The translations under genes were made by a program, and so were the position numbers. A DNA stretch of 64,000 bases, from assembly GCA_016288205.1 (NCBI GenBank), contig JAEEYO010000049.1:62001-126000 (forward strand), read 5' to 3'. Under the pieces are notes generated by a model. It saw only the letters and a list, made by a program, of their open reading frames with translations, made no database searches and was not told the origin of the DNA. This DNA comes from Treponema sp. (GTDB lineage Bacteria; Spirochaetota; Spirochaetia; Treponematales; Treponemataceae). Numbering within the stretch: position 1 is the stretch's first letter; each line of letters begins with the position of its first letter. This document shows, in pieces, positions 26,253-35,001 of this stretch.

Positions 26253-26294
26253 TTAAGTAAATTTAGTTAACTAATACTTGCATAATTTACTTAA
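26253..26294 (-). promoter_or_regulatory. Candidate operator of the GH130 gene
   Basis: Perfect 11-bp arms (26253-26263 and 26284-26294, TTAAGTAAATT and its complement) enclose a perfect palindrome TTAGTTAACTAA (26263-26274). The layout is typical of sites for LacI or ROK-type sugar repressors, none of which is encoded nearby. Confidence 0.5.
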
Positions 26295-26368
26295 TTTGTC
26301 AAGTTCTTTTTTAATTTTTTCAGATTCTTAATCCATGCTCATTACATGGCCTGCGCTGTTCCCATCAA

Positions 26369-26398
26369 TTGACAATGGGCTGTGTTTCCCTGTATAAT
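26369..26398 (+). promoter_or_regulatory. Promoter of miaB, near-leaderless
   Basis: TTGACA (26369-26374), 18-bp spacer, TATAAT (26393-26398), then only 9 bp to the ATG at 26408. No Shine-Dalgarno fits in the remaining space. Confidence 0.65.
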
Positions 26399-26407
26399 CT
26401 TCTCACG

Positions 26408-27787
26408 ATGACTTATTTTTTTGAAACATACGGCTGCGAGATGAACCGTGCCGAATCCGCGTCGCTTGAGCAGATACTGATTTCACGCGGATGGACATCC
26501 TCCGAAGACTGCTATACCGCCGACATGGTGATAATCAACACATGTTCCGTCCGTGCCTCAGCCGAAGAGCGCATTTTAGGAAGACTCGGATTTTACTCAG
26601 GACTCAAAAAGGTCCGCAACAAGGAGCCCGACGCAAAGACACGCTCGCTGGAAAAAGCCGTAGATTTCGTAAAGGACGGTCCCGTTCCCCTTACCCTCGT
26701 GGTGATGGGATGCATGGCCGAAAGACTCCTCCACACGTTCAAGACCCAGTGGCCGGTCATTGATTACGTCGTGGGAACCTACTCAAAAAACAAATTCGGT
26801 GACATAATCACAGCTGTGGAAAATGGAGACACTCCGATCGACGTTGACGAGGAGCCTGTCTACACCTTCGCACAGTCATCCTACGAGGAGGGGGCTTTCT
26901 CCACCTTTGTTCCAATCATGAACGGATGCAATATGTTCTGCACTTACTGCATCGTCCCACATGTGCGCGGAAGGGAAATCTCTCGTCCTCTTGCAGGAAT
27001 CCTCAGCGAGCTTGACATCCTCGGAAGCCGGGGAGTAAAGGAAATCACCCTGCTCGGACAGACCGTGAACTCCTACAAGGACAGTGACGGAACTGATTTT
27101 ACCGGGCTGCTCAAAAAGATTCTCTCTCACCTTGACTCCACGAAATCTTCCATAGAGTGGATCCGCTTTGAGTCACCGCACCCCAGGGGATTTTCCGACG
27201 AGCTGATTGACCTGATGGCAAGCGACGAAAGACTATGCCGTGGAATTCATCTTCCGGTGCAGCACGGCTCATCACGCATTTTGAAAAGAATGAACCGGCG
27301 TTATACCCGTGAGGATTACCTTTCGCTTGTGGAAAAACTTTACTCACGTCTTCCGGGACTCGCTCTTTCCACCGACATAATGCTCGGTTTCCCGGGAGAG
27401 ACGGACGGGGATTTCCAGGAAGTAATCTCCCTGATGCGGGAAGTGAAGTTTGAGTCCGCTTTCATGTATTATTACAATCCCAGGGAAGGAACCCCCGCCG
27501 CAAAATTTGAGGACCAGATTTCGCTTGAAGTCAAAAAGGAAAGGCTCCAGAAAATCATAGACATGCAGCTTGCGATTACTTCGGAAACAATGTCGAAAAG
27601 GGTGGGCGGGACAATCAAGGTTCTGTGCGACATAATCAGCCGCGACAACAAAAAGGAGCTTCTTGGAAAAACGGAGCAGAATCAGCGGGTTGCATTCGAG
27701 GCATCCCCGTCCTTAATAGGAAAATTCGTCACCGTCCATCTGGATTCCCTGAACGGCAACACATTCAAGGGCAGCATGATTTCCTAG
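26408..27787 (+). CDS. miaB: tRNA-2-methylthio-N6-isopentenyladenosine synthase
   Basis: A 459-residue radical-SAM methylthiotransferase acting on A37 of tRNAs. The N-terminal UPF0004 domain has three cluster cysteines (ETYGCEMN, NTCSVR, MGCMAE); the radical-SAM core has CNMFCTYCIVPHVRG, the CxxxCxxC motif; a TRAM domain ends the protein. An in-frame ATG at 26369 would lie inside the -35 box, so 26408 is the true start and matches family starts (MTYFFETYGCEMN). Its stop overlaps the convergent 27784 gene by 4 bp. Confidence 0.95.
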   Translation: MTYFFETYGCEMNRAESASLEQILISRGWTSSEDCYTADMVIINTCSVRASAEERILGRLGFYSGLKKVRNKEPDAKTRSLEKAVDFVKDGPVPLTLVVMGCMAERLLHTFKTQWPVIDYVVGTYSKNKFGDIITAVENGDTPIDVDEEPVYTFAQSSYEEGAFSTFVPIMNGCNMFCTYCIVPHVRGREISRPLAGILSELDILGSRGVKEITLLGQTVNSYKDSDGTDFTGLLKKILSHLDSTKSSIEWIRFESPHPRGFSDELIDLMASDERLCRGIHLPVQHGSSRILKRMNRRYTREDYLSLVEKLYSRLPGLALSTDIMLGFPGETDGDFQEVISLMREVKFESAFMYYYNPREGTPAAKFEDQISLEVKKERLQKIIDMQLAITSETMSKRVGGTIKVLCDIISRDNKKELLGKTEQNQRVAFEASPSLIGKFVTVHLDSLNGNTFKGSMIS

Positions 27788-28128
27788 AGTCCGTCGGTGG
27801 AGTAGATTTTTTTGAATTCCAATATGTAGCCGTCCGCGTCCACTACAAGGCGATCGGGGCTCAGCTCTTTTATTTTCCACTCAAACGAAATGGGATCCTC
27901 ATCGTAAGTCTGTGCGTCCGAGACAAGGATTGTCTCATCGTCCAGAAGCGTCCAGTGTCCGCCAAGTCCCTCGCTTTCTTTTCTGCCAAGGTTGAAAGTG
28001 CCGTCTCCGTCAAGACTCAGGCTGAGTTTTTCGGAATCCCATTCACCGAGCAAATCCGTGATTTCAATTCTGGTCTTGAATCCCAGAAATAAAATAAGTC
28101 CCAAAATAATAAACAGACTCTTTTTCAT
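27784..28128 (-). CDS. Exported small protein of unknown function
   Basis: A 114-residue protein with an N-terminal hydrophobic signal or anchor (MKKSLFIILGLILFLGF), no lipobox cysteine, and a mature part of the LLGEWDSEKLSLSLDGDGTF type followed by a HWTLLDDETILV strand. This is the pattern of short lipocalin-like or copper-resistance-like beta proteins that recur in this window (compare 11078). Function is unknown. AGGAGA is about 13 nt from the ATG. Convergent with miaB. Confidence 0.65.
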   Translation of the reverse strand: MKKSLFIILGLILFLGFKTRIEITDLLGEWDSEKLSLSLDGDGTFNLGRKESEGLGGHWTLLDDETILVSDAQTYDEDPISFEWKIKELSPDRLVVDADGYILEFKKIYSTDGL

Positions 28129-28285
28129 CTTGATTTTTAATCTCCTTTTCCTGAATTTGAACGTTTTGAAACTGATTCTGACACTTTTATTATACCGAAA
28201 GCGGGGAAGTTTTCAAGTGCCGTGCGGTTATGTTTGCGGGAATCAAACAATTTGAAAAAAAATATATTTTTTTTATCGAAATACC

Positions 28286-28314
28286 TTGACAGATGAGGTA
28301 ATATGGTGTATAAA
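28286..28314 (+). promoter_or_regulatory. Promoter of the padR-HAAS-DUF4097 unit
   Basis: TTGACA (28286-28291), 17-bp spacer, TATAAA (28309-28314). The leader is about 55 nt and ends in AAAGGAGG. Confidence 0.65.
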
Positions 28315-28376
28315 GTAACTAAGAACAGAAAAGGTAACTCTGAGATAAATCGGAGCTAGAATAAAAGGAGGTGCGG

Positions 28377-28745
28377 ATGCTTAACTTTTCGGAAATCCTT
28401 CGGGGACTTACCGATACAATCATCCTGGCACAGCTTGCGGAAGGCGACAGTTACGGCTATCAGATAAACAAGGCCATAAGCGAATGTTCCGGCAAAAGCT
28501 TTGAGCTGAAAGAAGCCACGCTGTACACGTCATTCCGTCGGCTGGAGGAAAACGGTCTGATTCTTTCCTACTGGGGAGACGAAAATCTGGGCGCTCGCAG
28601 ACGGTACTACTCAATCACCGACAGCGGCAGAAACGTATTCAAGGAAAATCAGGGTGACTGGCAGCGGATAGAGACCCTTGTGGAAAAACTGATTCGGACT
28701 TCGGGAGCTTCCCAAACCGGAAGCGTTAACTTGCAGAAAGATTAA
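28377..28745 (+). CDS. PadR-family transcriptional regulator
   Basis: A 122-residue regulator with the PadR winged helix: LTDTIILAQLAEGDSYGYQINK, then ATLYTSFRRLEENGLI and GARRRYYSITDSG. It is the usual repressor of a two-gene membrane module that follows (HAAS protein and DUF4097 protein), 14 bp downstream, so autoregulation of the set is expected. GTG 28371 is in frame, but it lies inside the AAGGAGG site; ATG 28377 is chosen. Confidence 0.9.
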   Translation: MLNFSEILRGLTDTIILAQLAEGDSYGYQINKAISECSGKSFELKEATLYTSFRRLEENGLILSYWGDENLGARRRYYSITDSGRNVFKENQGDWQRIETLVEKLIRTSGASQTGSVNLQKD

Positions 28746-28759
28746 AACAGGAGACAGAT

Positions 28760-29440
28760 ATGAACTCAAAGATTAAGAATTATGTGGACGTACTTTTTAA
28801 CGACATTCCCCAGACCAGAAAGGCGGCGGAATTAAAGGAAGAGATTCTTTCCAACCTGAACGAGCACTTTGAGGCTCACATTGCGGAGGGAAAATCCGAG
28901 AACCAGGCTTACACGGAATCACTCGCGGATTTGGGTGACGTGGACGAGCTTCTTGAATCCCTTGCCCCGGAGCGTGAGCTTAAACCAAAGATTGACGATT
29001 ACCGTAAAAAAGCCGCCAAATACAAATCCATCGCGGTCATGCTTTACATCTTCGGCGCGATTTTGTTGACCTGCATTCCTGGTACGGCTGCGATCTTCGG
29101 TCTGGGTGCTGACACGGCGAAGTTCGGAATAATCGGATTTGCCGGAATGATGATCTGTGTTGCCATTGCGACCGGTCTCCTGATTTACACAAAAAACTGT
29201 GTGCCGCAGGATGTGGAGCCGTTTCTTGTGCGGAAGGGCAAGGTTGTTTCGGGCGACTCTGAGGCTGATACACCGTTCTGGACTTCGTTCTGGAAACTCT
29301 ACTGGCTTGTTGTTACAATCATCTATCTTTTAGTGAGCTTTACAACATTTGCCTGGCACATCACATGGATTATCTGGCTGATTGCGTCGGCGGTAAAGAT
29401 GGCAATACAGATGTTCAAAAAGGACGACGGAGAAATCTAA
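28760..29440 (+). CDS. HAAS-domain (DUF1700-like) membrane protein
   Basis: A 226-residue protein. The first 75 residues are the HAAS four-helix signalling domain (ELKEEILSNLNEHFEAHIAEG, AYTESLADLGDVDELL). Four hydrophobic segments follow: about 92-112, 118-140, 175-195 and 200-218. HAAS domains act with PadR regulators to sense the membrane state. AGGAGA lies 7 nt before the ATG. It sits between the PadR gene and the DUF4097 gene in one operon. Confidence 0.85.
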   Translation: MNSKIKNYVDVLFNDIPQTRKAAELKEEILSNLNEHFEAHIAEGKSENQAYTESLADLGDVDELLESLAPERELKPKIDDYRKKAAKYKSIAVMLYIFGAILLTCIPGTAAIFGLGADTAKFGIIGFAGMMICVAIATGLLIYTKNCVPQDVEPFLVRKGKVVSGDSEADTPFWTSFWKLYWLVVTIIYLLVSFTTFAWHITWIIWLIASAVKMAIQMFKKDDGEI

Positions 29441-29469
29441 AAAGGGGTCAGGTAGTTCTGGAGGAAAAG

Positions 29470-30390
29470 ATGAGAAGAAGATTTGTTTTAGGAATTATAT
29501 GGAGTGTGATAGCTATGATTTTGACTGCGTTATTGATAATGGGACTTGTCTCAAGGACATCGGGTGATGGTGATGACTGGGGCGAGCAGCATTTTGGAGG
29601 AGAGAAAATGAGCGGAATTACGAAGCATGAAATTCTTGACGGCGATGTGGGGGAGATTGAGGTGAGTCTTACCTCGCTTGCGATGGAACTTGAGAAGGGA
29701 GACAAGGCGGGAGTTGAGGTTCATTATCTTGGTGGTGCCGAAAAATATGCCGACGTGAAGATTTCTGGCGGGAAACTTTTGGTGAACCAATTTGCGAGCA
29801 TGGGCTTTTCCGGGCTGAGACATCCGAAGATTGTGGTTTCCGTTCCGAAGAAAAAATACGATCAGCTTGCGGCAAAACTTACGAGCGGACAATTTAAGGT
29901 CAATGAGGTTTCTGCCGGCACTATGAACGTGGAGGCTTCAAGCGGCGCAATCGATATGGATGAGATCAAGGCGGATTTCATGTCGGTAAAGACTTCAAGC
30001 GGACGCATAAAGATTGACGACTGCGACACGGATACTCTTTCGGTCAGGGCAAACAGCGGAGCAATCAAGGTTACGGACGTGAAATGCAAAAAGCTCAGCG
30101 CGGAGACTACAAGCGGATCGCTGAAGTTTGAGGGAAAAATCTCTCAGGCGGACGTAAAGGCTTCAAGCGGTGCAATATCCTTTGAGGATGAAATTCCGCT
30201 CACGGCAGCGTCAAGTTTTACGGCAAGCAGCGGTCTTGTAAATCTGAAACTCACCCCGAGTGCTGAGTACGCATTCGAGACATCCGTAACATCCGGGCTC
30301 GTGAAAAACAAACTGAAGTCCAACCGCAACGGCAGTGTCCTGATAAAGGCATCAACCACAAGCGGAATGATCAAAATAGAAGACAATTAA
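29470..30390 (+). CDS. DUF4097 beta-helix envelope protein
   Basis: A 306-residue protein with one N-terminal membrane anchor (about 8-30) and an extracytoplasmic DUF4097/DUF4098 region. The latter shows a ladder of repeated strands with alternating (T/A)SSGxI turns, as in EASSGAIDMD, KTSSGRIKID, RANSGAIKV and KASSGAISFED, typical of a right-handed beta-helix. It completes the PadR-HAAS-DUF4097 module thought to respond to envelope stress. GGAGGA precedes ATG 29470; longer in-frame starts would run into the HAAS gene. Confidence 0.85.
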   Translation: MRRRFVLGIIWSVIAMILTALLIMGLVSRTSGDGDDWGEQHFGGEKMSGITKHEILDGDVGEIEVSLTSLAMELEKGDKAGVEVHYLGGAEKYADVKISGGKLLVNQFASMGFSGLRHPKIVVSVPKKKYDQLAAKLTSGQFKVNEVSAGTMNVEASSGAIDMDEIKADFMSVKTSSGRIKIDDCDTDTLSVRANSGAIKVTDVKCKKLSAETTSGSLKFEGKISQADVKASSGAISFEDEIPLTAASSFTASSGLVNLKLTPSAEYAFETSVTSGLVKNKLKSNRNGSVLIKASTTSGMIKIEDN

Positions 30391-30396
30391 TGAATT

Positions 30397-30550
30397 AAAT
30401 GTCGAGTTTGATTACATCGGTATAGAAAACTGGCTCCCAGCGAGTGTCTGCCCCGAAAAAAGGCTTCCGCGCTACGCTTGTGCAGATTTTTTTCGGTTCA
30501 GCCTCTCGCTTCCGCCAGTTTTAATCCCCATCTACAAAAACTCGACATTT
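30397..30550. repeat. 154-bp nested inverted repeat
   Basis: Four stems nest around one centre: 13 bp perfect (30397-30409 with 30538-30550), 9 bp (30426-30434 with 30514-30522), 6 bp AGCGAG/CTCGCT (30439-30444 with 30505-30510) and 9 bp CCGAAAAAA/TTTTTTCGG (30453-30461 with 30488-30496). It lies between two convergent genes. It could be a bidirectional terminator, a small non-autonomous mobile element or a structured RNA. Confidence 0.65.
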
Positions 30551-30591
30551 CCCACTTATGCAAAAATCAAGTATATATTCCTTAACGTACA

Positions 30592-30632
30592 GCTTTCCAC
30601 TTTCCACTTTCAACTTTCAACTCTCCACTTCC
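30592..30632 (-). repeat. Heptad repeat locus D
   Basis: About six 7-nt units. On the reverse strand they encode the last residues of the giant activase (KEVES) and its stop codon. Confidence 0.8.
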
Positions 30633-33600
30633 TTAGCGTTCATAATCAGCATCTGGAGGCGGTTCTCAATGTTTGCGAAGCTTACGTCTGGGTCGTAATC
30701 CAGTGGGAGAATCTGAACCGAGGGATAAAGTTCCTTCAGCTTTTTCGTGATTCCTCTTCCAATAATGTGGTTGGGGAGGCATCCGAAGGGCTGGAGGATT
30801 ATGAAATTCTTGCATCCCTTTGCGGCGTTGTGCAGGATTTCTCCCGGAATCAGGACTCCTTCTCCAGCGTCAAATGTGTGGTAAATAACGTCATCGCTTA
30901 CCTTGACCAAATCTTCCAGCAGCGTGTATCCTTCATAAAGCGGGTGATCCTTTGCAATCTCGTGGGCCCATGCGTGCGTCATCTTGAAGAAACTGTTGGT
31001 CACGTGAATCATCGTCTTGTCAATGAAGGGGCGTGAGAGCCGGTTTTCTCGGATCTGCCTGTCCTGCGCGAAGAATGTCTTTTGCAGAACGTCGGTCATT
31101 TTTGCCTCAATGATTTCAAATCCGTTGCGCTCAAGATAAAGCTCAATGTCCCTGTTCGCTCCCGGATGGAAGTTCAAGAGGTATTCGCCCACAATCAGCA
31201 CGGTCGGTTTTGGATGCGAGCGGTCATACGGGATTTCCTTCATCAGCCTGATTGCCTCGGCGAATCCTTTTTTGACACCGGAGATTCCGCCTTTCTCAAG
31301 ACCGTTTACAATCGCGTCCATTCCTTTTTCAAACGCTGCGTCTGAGCTGCCTCTTTCTTTTTCATAAGGCCGGATTTTTCTAAGCAGCTCTTCCATTATG
31401 TCAATCATCGGGAGTGCGGTCGCCATCTTAAGCTGGGACGCAAGGTTCATTCTGAATCCCGGATGAATTTCATGCGTGTCCTTGTCGTCGTTCGTGACAA
31501 TCGGGATGTGAGCGTATCCGGCATCGTCCAGTGCTTTTCTGAGCAGGGCGGTGTAGTGCGTGAGCCTGCAATCACCCACGTATTTTGCCATGCCGATTGC
31601 TACGTCCATGCCGTCGTATTTTCCGCTCTCCAGTGCCGCAAGTGCCTCTCCGATTACAATCTGGGCGGGGAAACAGATGTCGTTGTGCACGTATTTTTTT
31701 CCGAGCCTGATTGCCTCTTCCCGTCCCAAGTCCATGGGGATCGCTTTCAGGTTTTGTGTAACGAGCGACGCCGCCATGATTCTGCAGAAAGCATGGGATG
31801 TGTTCGGCACAAGTATGATTTTTTCCTTCGCGTCTTTTTTCATGAACTTGACCGGGTAAGGATCCTTGAGGTCGTGCACCGTATTCTTTTTTGCGAGCTG
31901 ACGTTTCATCGCAAGGGTCTCAACAAAGGATCGCACGCGGATTCTCATCGGTCCCTGAACGTCGCTTTCGTCCATTTTCAGGATCAGCGGAGTCTTGCCG
32001 GAAATCTCGTTCATCAATCGGATTATCTCGTCGGAAAGATATGCGTCGTGTCCGCAACCGAAACTTACGAACTGCACGTACTCCAGGTTCGGGTTCTCCG
32101 CCGCGATTACTGAGGCCGATATCATCCTCGCGTGATAGTTGTTCACTATGTCTATGCGGCTTCTGGTAAGATCCACGTTGCCGATTCCCGGAACTGAGTC
32201 TACGGTGAGGACTGGAATGCCCATGCCGGTAAAAAGTTCGGGGAGACTGTGATTTACGAGCGGATCGTTCTGATAGGGACGCGATGCAAGAATCACCGCA
32301 TAAGTGCCCTTTTCCGTAACGTCGTCGATTATTTCCTGCGCGGCTGATGTGAGTGTGGTCTGGAATTCCTCCGTCGCCTTGTCCGCCATCCGGATTGCTC
32401 TTTCGATTGTTTTCCGCGGAAGGGAGAATTCCTTCTGGACGTAATCTATGAGCTGCCGGTTCCTGTCTTTGTCGGTGTACCAGAAGAAAAGAGGTGAGTC
32501 AAATTTTACGCCGAATCTTTTTTCAGGATTGTCCGAGTTTTTTATGACCCAGGAATATCCCTTTACGACCGCGCACATGTATTCGCTTGTGTTGGACGTG
32601 TTCTGAGAGTGGAGGGTTGCGACCATCGGCATGAAAATCCTGTCCACGCCTTTTTTCACTAGATTTCTGAGATGTCCGTGAACGAGCTTTGCGGGAAAAC
32701 AAACCGTGTCAGACGCGACCGCCGGAAGTCCCTCTTCATACATAGCCCTTGTGCTCAGGTCCGAAATCTTCACGTCAAAGCCCATTGATTTCCAGAACGT
32801 GGTCCAGAATGGCATGGTATCCCAGAACGAGAGGATGCGCGGAATGCCGATTGTGATTCCCTGTTTTTCTATTTTTTTCGGCAGCCTGTAGTTTCTGAAA
32901 AGAAGGTCCTGCCTGAGCTTGAAGAGATTCGGTGCCTGATCCTTTCTGCTCGCCTTGAGTTTTTCCCTGACAGCGGCATCTTTAGGATCCCCGATGATTT
33001 CTCCTCTTTCGCATCTGTTATTCGTAATCCATGAGCTTCCGTCCGAGAATGTGATTACGGTACGCTTGCACTGATTTGCACAGAACGGACAGATTTTGTT
33101 GGCTTCCTGTGAGTACGAGAATGAGTCCATTGCATCAAGCCCGATGAAGGTACGCTCGACTTTTCCCGACTGCATGTGCTCCTTTGTCAAAAGCGCGACA
33201 CCGATCGCTCCCATGATTCCGGGGTAGGGGGCCCTGATTACTTCCTTGCCGGTGTACTGCTCAATCGCCCTGAGAACCGCGTCGTTTTGGAATGTGCCTC
33301 CCTGAACTACGATTCTGCGTCCGAGTTTTTCAAGGTTTGACACACGGATTACCTTCGTGAACACATTCTCAATTATGGAGCGGCAAAGTCCTGCCATTAT
33401 GTCTTCGGATGTCTTTCCGTTCCTCTGCTCGGTCACGATGCTGCTGTTCATAAAGACTGTGCAACGGCTTCCGAGTACAGCGGGATTTTTGGATGAGAAT
33501 GCGGCACGCGCGATGTCCTTTACCTGAATGCCAAGTGAGTCGGCGAAATTCTGGAGGAAGGATCCGCAACCGGATGAGCAGGCCTCGTTAACGAGTATGT

Positions 33601-34987
33601 TCGTGATTACTCCGCCGTCCAGCCAGATTGCCTTCATGTCCTGACCGCCTATGTCGAGCAGAAAATCAACGTCGCCTACAAAATGATTCGCAGCCTTTGC
33701 GTGGGAGACTGTCTCAACCGCATGGAATTCCGTTTTGAAAGCCTTGGAAAAAAGCATCTCTCCGTAACCCGTGCTTCCCACACCTAGGATTTCCAGATTG
33801 ACTTTCTTTTCCTTATATTTCTCACGCATTTCAATCAGCGCGTTCTTTGCGATAATCAGCGGGTCGCCCTCATTGGATGAGTAGAAATAATCCAGAATCT
33901 GATTGTCGTCATCGAGCAGGACAAATTTCGTTGTTGTGCTTCCTGAGTCAATTCCGAGATACGCACGGATTGTCTCGCCCGGCGCGAAGTTGTAAATGCG
34001 AGGTCTCTTTTTTTCGTGTCGCTTGAAAAAAGCTTCCTTTTCTTCTTCCGTGTCGAAAAATGGTTTTCCAACAGCCTGCTGCGTGAGTTTTTGTGAGCCG
34101 GATTTTTCCACCGCACTGAGTTTTGAAATGAGCGTGTCTATGTCCTGCCGCGAGCTGTCCTTGTTCATCTCAAATGACTCAAGCAGTGAAAGGGACGCAC
34201 CAAGGGCAATCATCACTTCAGGATGCTCCGGAACCAGCACCTCTTCTTTTTTCAGATTCAGTCTTTCGGCGAACACGTCAATCAGTCTGGGATTGAAAGT
34301 GAGCGGGCCTCCCTCAAATGCGACCGGACTTTTTATGTCGAGTCCCTGGGCTAGTCCACCGACGGTCTGTTTCGCAATGGCATGGAAAGCGGAGAGAGCA
34401 AGGTCTGACTTTGAGACTCCCTGATTCAAAAGGGGCTGAATGTCGGTTTTCGCATATACACCGCAGCGACCGGAAATGTCATACACGCATTTTCCTGCCG
34501 AGGCGAGTGAGTTGAATTTTTCAATGGGAACTTTAAGAATGGAAGCCACTTCGTCAATGAATGCTCCGGTACCGCCGGCACAGCTTCCGTTCATCCTCAT
34601 GTCGTCAACTTTGATCTGGTCGTCCTCGCGGCTGAAAAAAATCATCTTCGCGTCCTGACCGCCGAGCTCTATGGCTGTGTTCACGCTGGGACACCGTTTT
34701 TTGAGCGCGATGGAATTTGCTACGACTTCCTGTATGAAAAGGACTCCCAGTGCCTCCGCCATCGGTTTTGAGCCTGAGCCCGTCATGGCAAGCCGAAAAG
34801 AATGAGTTCCGAATTTTCTTTTGAAATCCTCAAGCACCGAAATGACGCTTTTGAGCTGGGACGCATGATGCCTTCTGTAGTCGGAATACAAAATCCTGTC
34901 ATGCTCGGAGTCGTAGACTACAATCTTTGTGGTCGTTGAGCCTACGTCAATTCCGAGCAGGAGTTCTTTTTCGGAAATCTTTTCCAT
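30617..34987 (-). CDS. Giant acyl-CoA dehydratase activase-like protein (BcrA/BadF plus DUF2229 plus HgdB-like)
   Basis: A 1456-residue protein. It has two ASKHA ATPase domains, each with a phosphate loop (GIDVGSTTTK at residue 13; GIDSGSTTTK near 345) and cluster cysteines in GSCAGGTGAFIDE and EACSSGCGSFLQ. A DUF2229 region follows (CPFCANQCKRT, FWDTMPFW), then a C-terminal part like the 2-hydroxyacyl-CoA dehydratase subunit. Separate activases drive ATP-powered electron transfer for radical dehydrations. This fused form is widespread in anaerobes, with no proven substrate. No dehydratase partner is adjacent. AAGGAC precedes the ATG; the tail and stop come from the heptad repeat. Confidence 0.9.
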   Translation of the reverse strand: MEKISEKELLLGIDVGSTTTKIVVYDSEHDRILYSDYRRHHASQLKSVISVLEDFKRKFGTHSFRLAMTGSGSKPMAEALGVLFIQEVVANSIALKKRCPSVNTAIELGGQDAKMIFFSREDDQIKVDDMRMNGSCAGGTGAFIDEVASILKVPIEKFNSLASAGKCVYDISGRCGVYAKTDIQPLLNQGVSKSDLALSAFHAIAKQTVGGLAQGLDIKSPVAFEGGPLTFNPRLIDVFAERLNLKKEEVLVPEHPEVMIALGASLSLLESFEMNKDSSRQDIDTLISKLSAVEKSGSQKLTQQAVGKPFFDTEEEKEAFFKRHEKKRPRIYNFAPGETIRAYLGIDSGSTTTKFVLLDDDNQILDYFYSSNEGDPLIIAKNALIEMREKYKEKKVNLEILGVGSTGYGEMLFSKAFKTEFHAVETVSHAKAANHFVGDVDFLLDIGGQDMKAIWLDGGVITNILVNEACSSGCGSFLQNFADSLGIQVKDIARAAFSSKNPAVLGSRCTVFMNSSIVTEQRNGKTSEDIMAGLCRSIIENVFTKVIRVSNLEKLGRRIVVQGGTFQNDAVLRAIEQYTGKEVIRAPYPGIMGAIGVALLTKEHMQSGKVERTFIGLDAMDSFSYSQEANKICPFCANQCKRTVITFSDGSSWITNNRCERGEIIGDPKDAAVREKLKASRKDQAPNLFKLRQDLLFRNYRLPKKIEKQGITIGIPRILSFWDTMPFWTTFWKSMGFDVKISDLSTRAMYEEGLPAVASDTVCFPAKLVHGHLRNLVKKGVDRIFMPMVATLHSQNTSNTSEYMCAVVKGYSWVIKNSDNPEKRFGVKFDSPLFFWYTDKDRNRQLIDYVQKEFSLPRKTIERAIRMADKATEEFQTTLTSAAQEIIDDVTEKGTYAVILASRPYQNDPLVNHSLPELFTGMGIPVLTVDSVPGIGNVDLTRSRIDIVNNYHARMISASVIAAENPNLEYVQFVSFGCGHDAYLSDEIIRLMNEISGKTPLILKMDESDVQGPMRIRVRSFVETLAMKRQLAKKNTVHDLKDPYPVKFMKKDAKEKIILVPNTSHAFCRIMAASLVTQNLKAIPMDLGREEAIRLGKKYVHNDICFPAQIVIGEALAALESGKYDGMDVAIGMAKYVGDCRLTHYTALLRKALDDAGYAHIPIVTNDDKDTHEIHPGFRMNLASQLKMATALPMIDIMEELLRKIRPYEKERGSSDAAFEKGMDAIVNGLEKGGISGVKKGFAEAIRLMKEIPYDRSHPKPTVLIVGEYLLNFHPGANRDIELYLERNGFEIIEAKMTDVLQKTFFAQDRQIRENRLSRPFIDKTMIHVTNSFFKMTHAWAHEIAKDHPLYEGYTLLEDLVKVSDDVIYHTFDAGEGVLIPGEILHNAAKGCKNFIILQPFGCLPNHIIGRGITKKLKELYPSVQILPLDYDPDVSFANIENRLQMLIMNAKEVES

Positions 34988-35001
34988 ATTGTCCTTTTAT
35001 T

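Noticed and set aside
26369..26407. Thirteen extra N-terminal codons of MiaB
   Set aside because: That start codon overlaps the -35 box, and family members begin at the MTYFFETYGC position.
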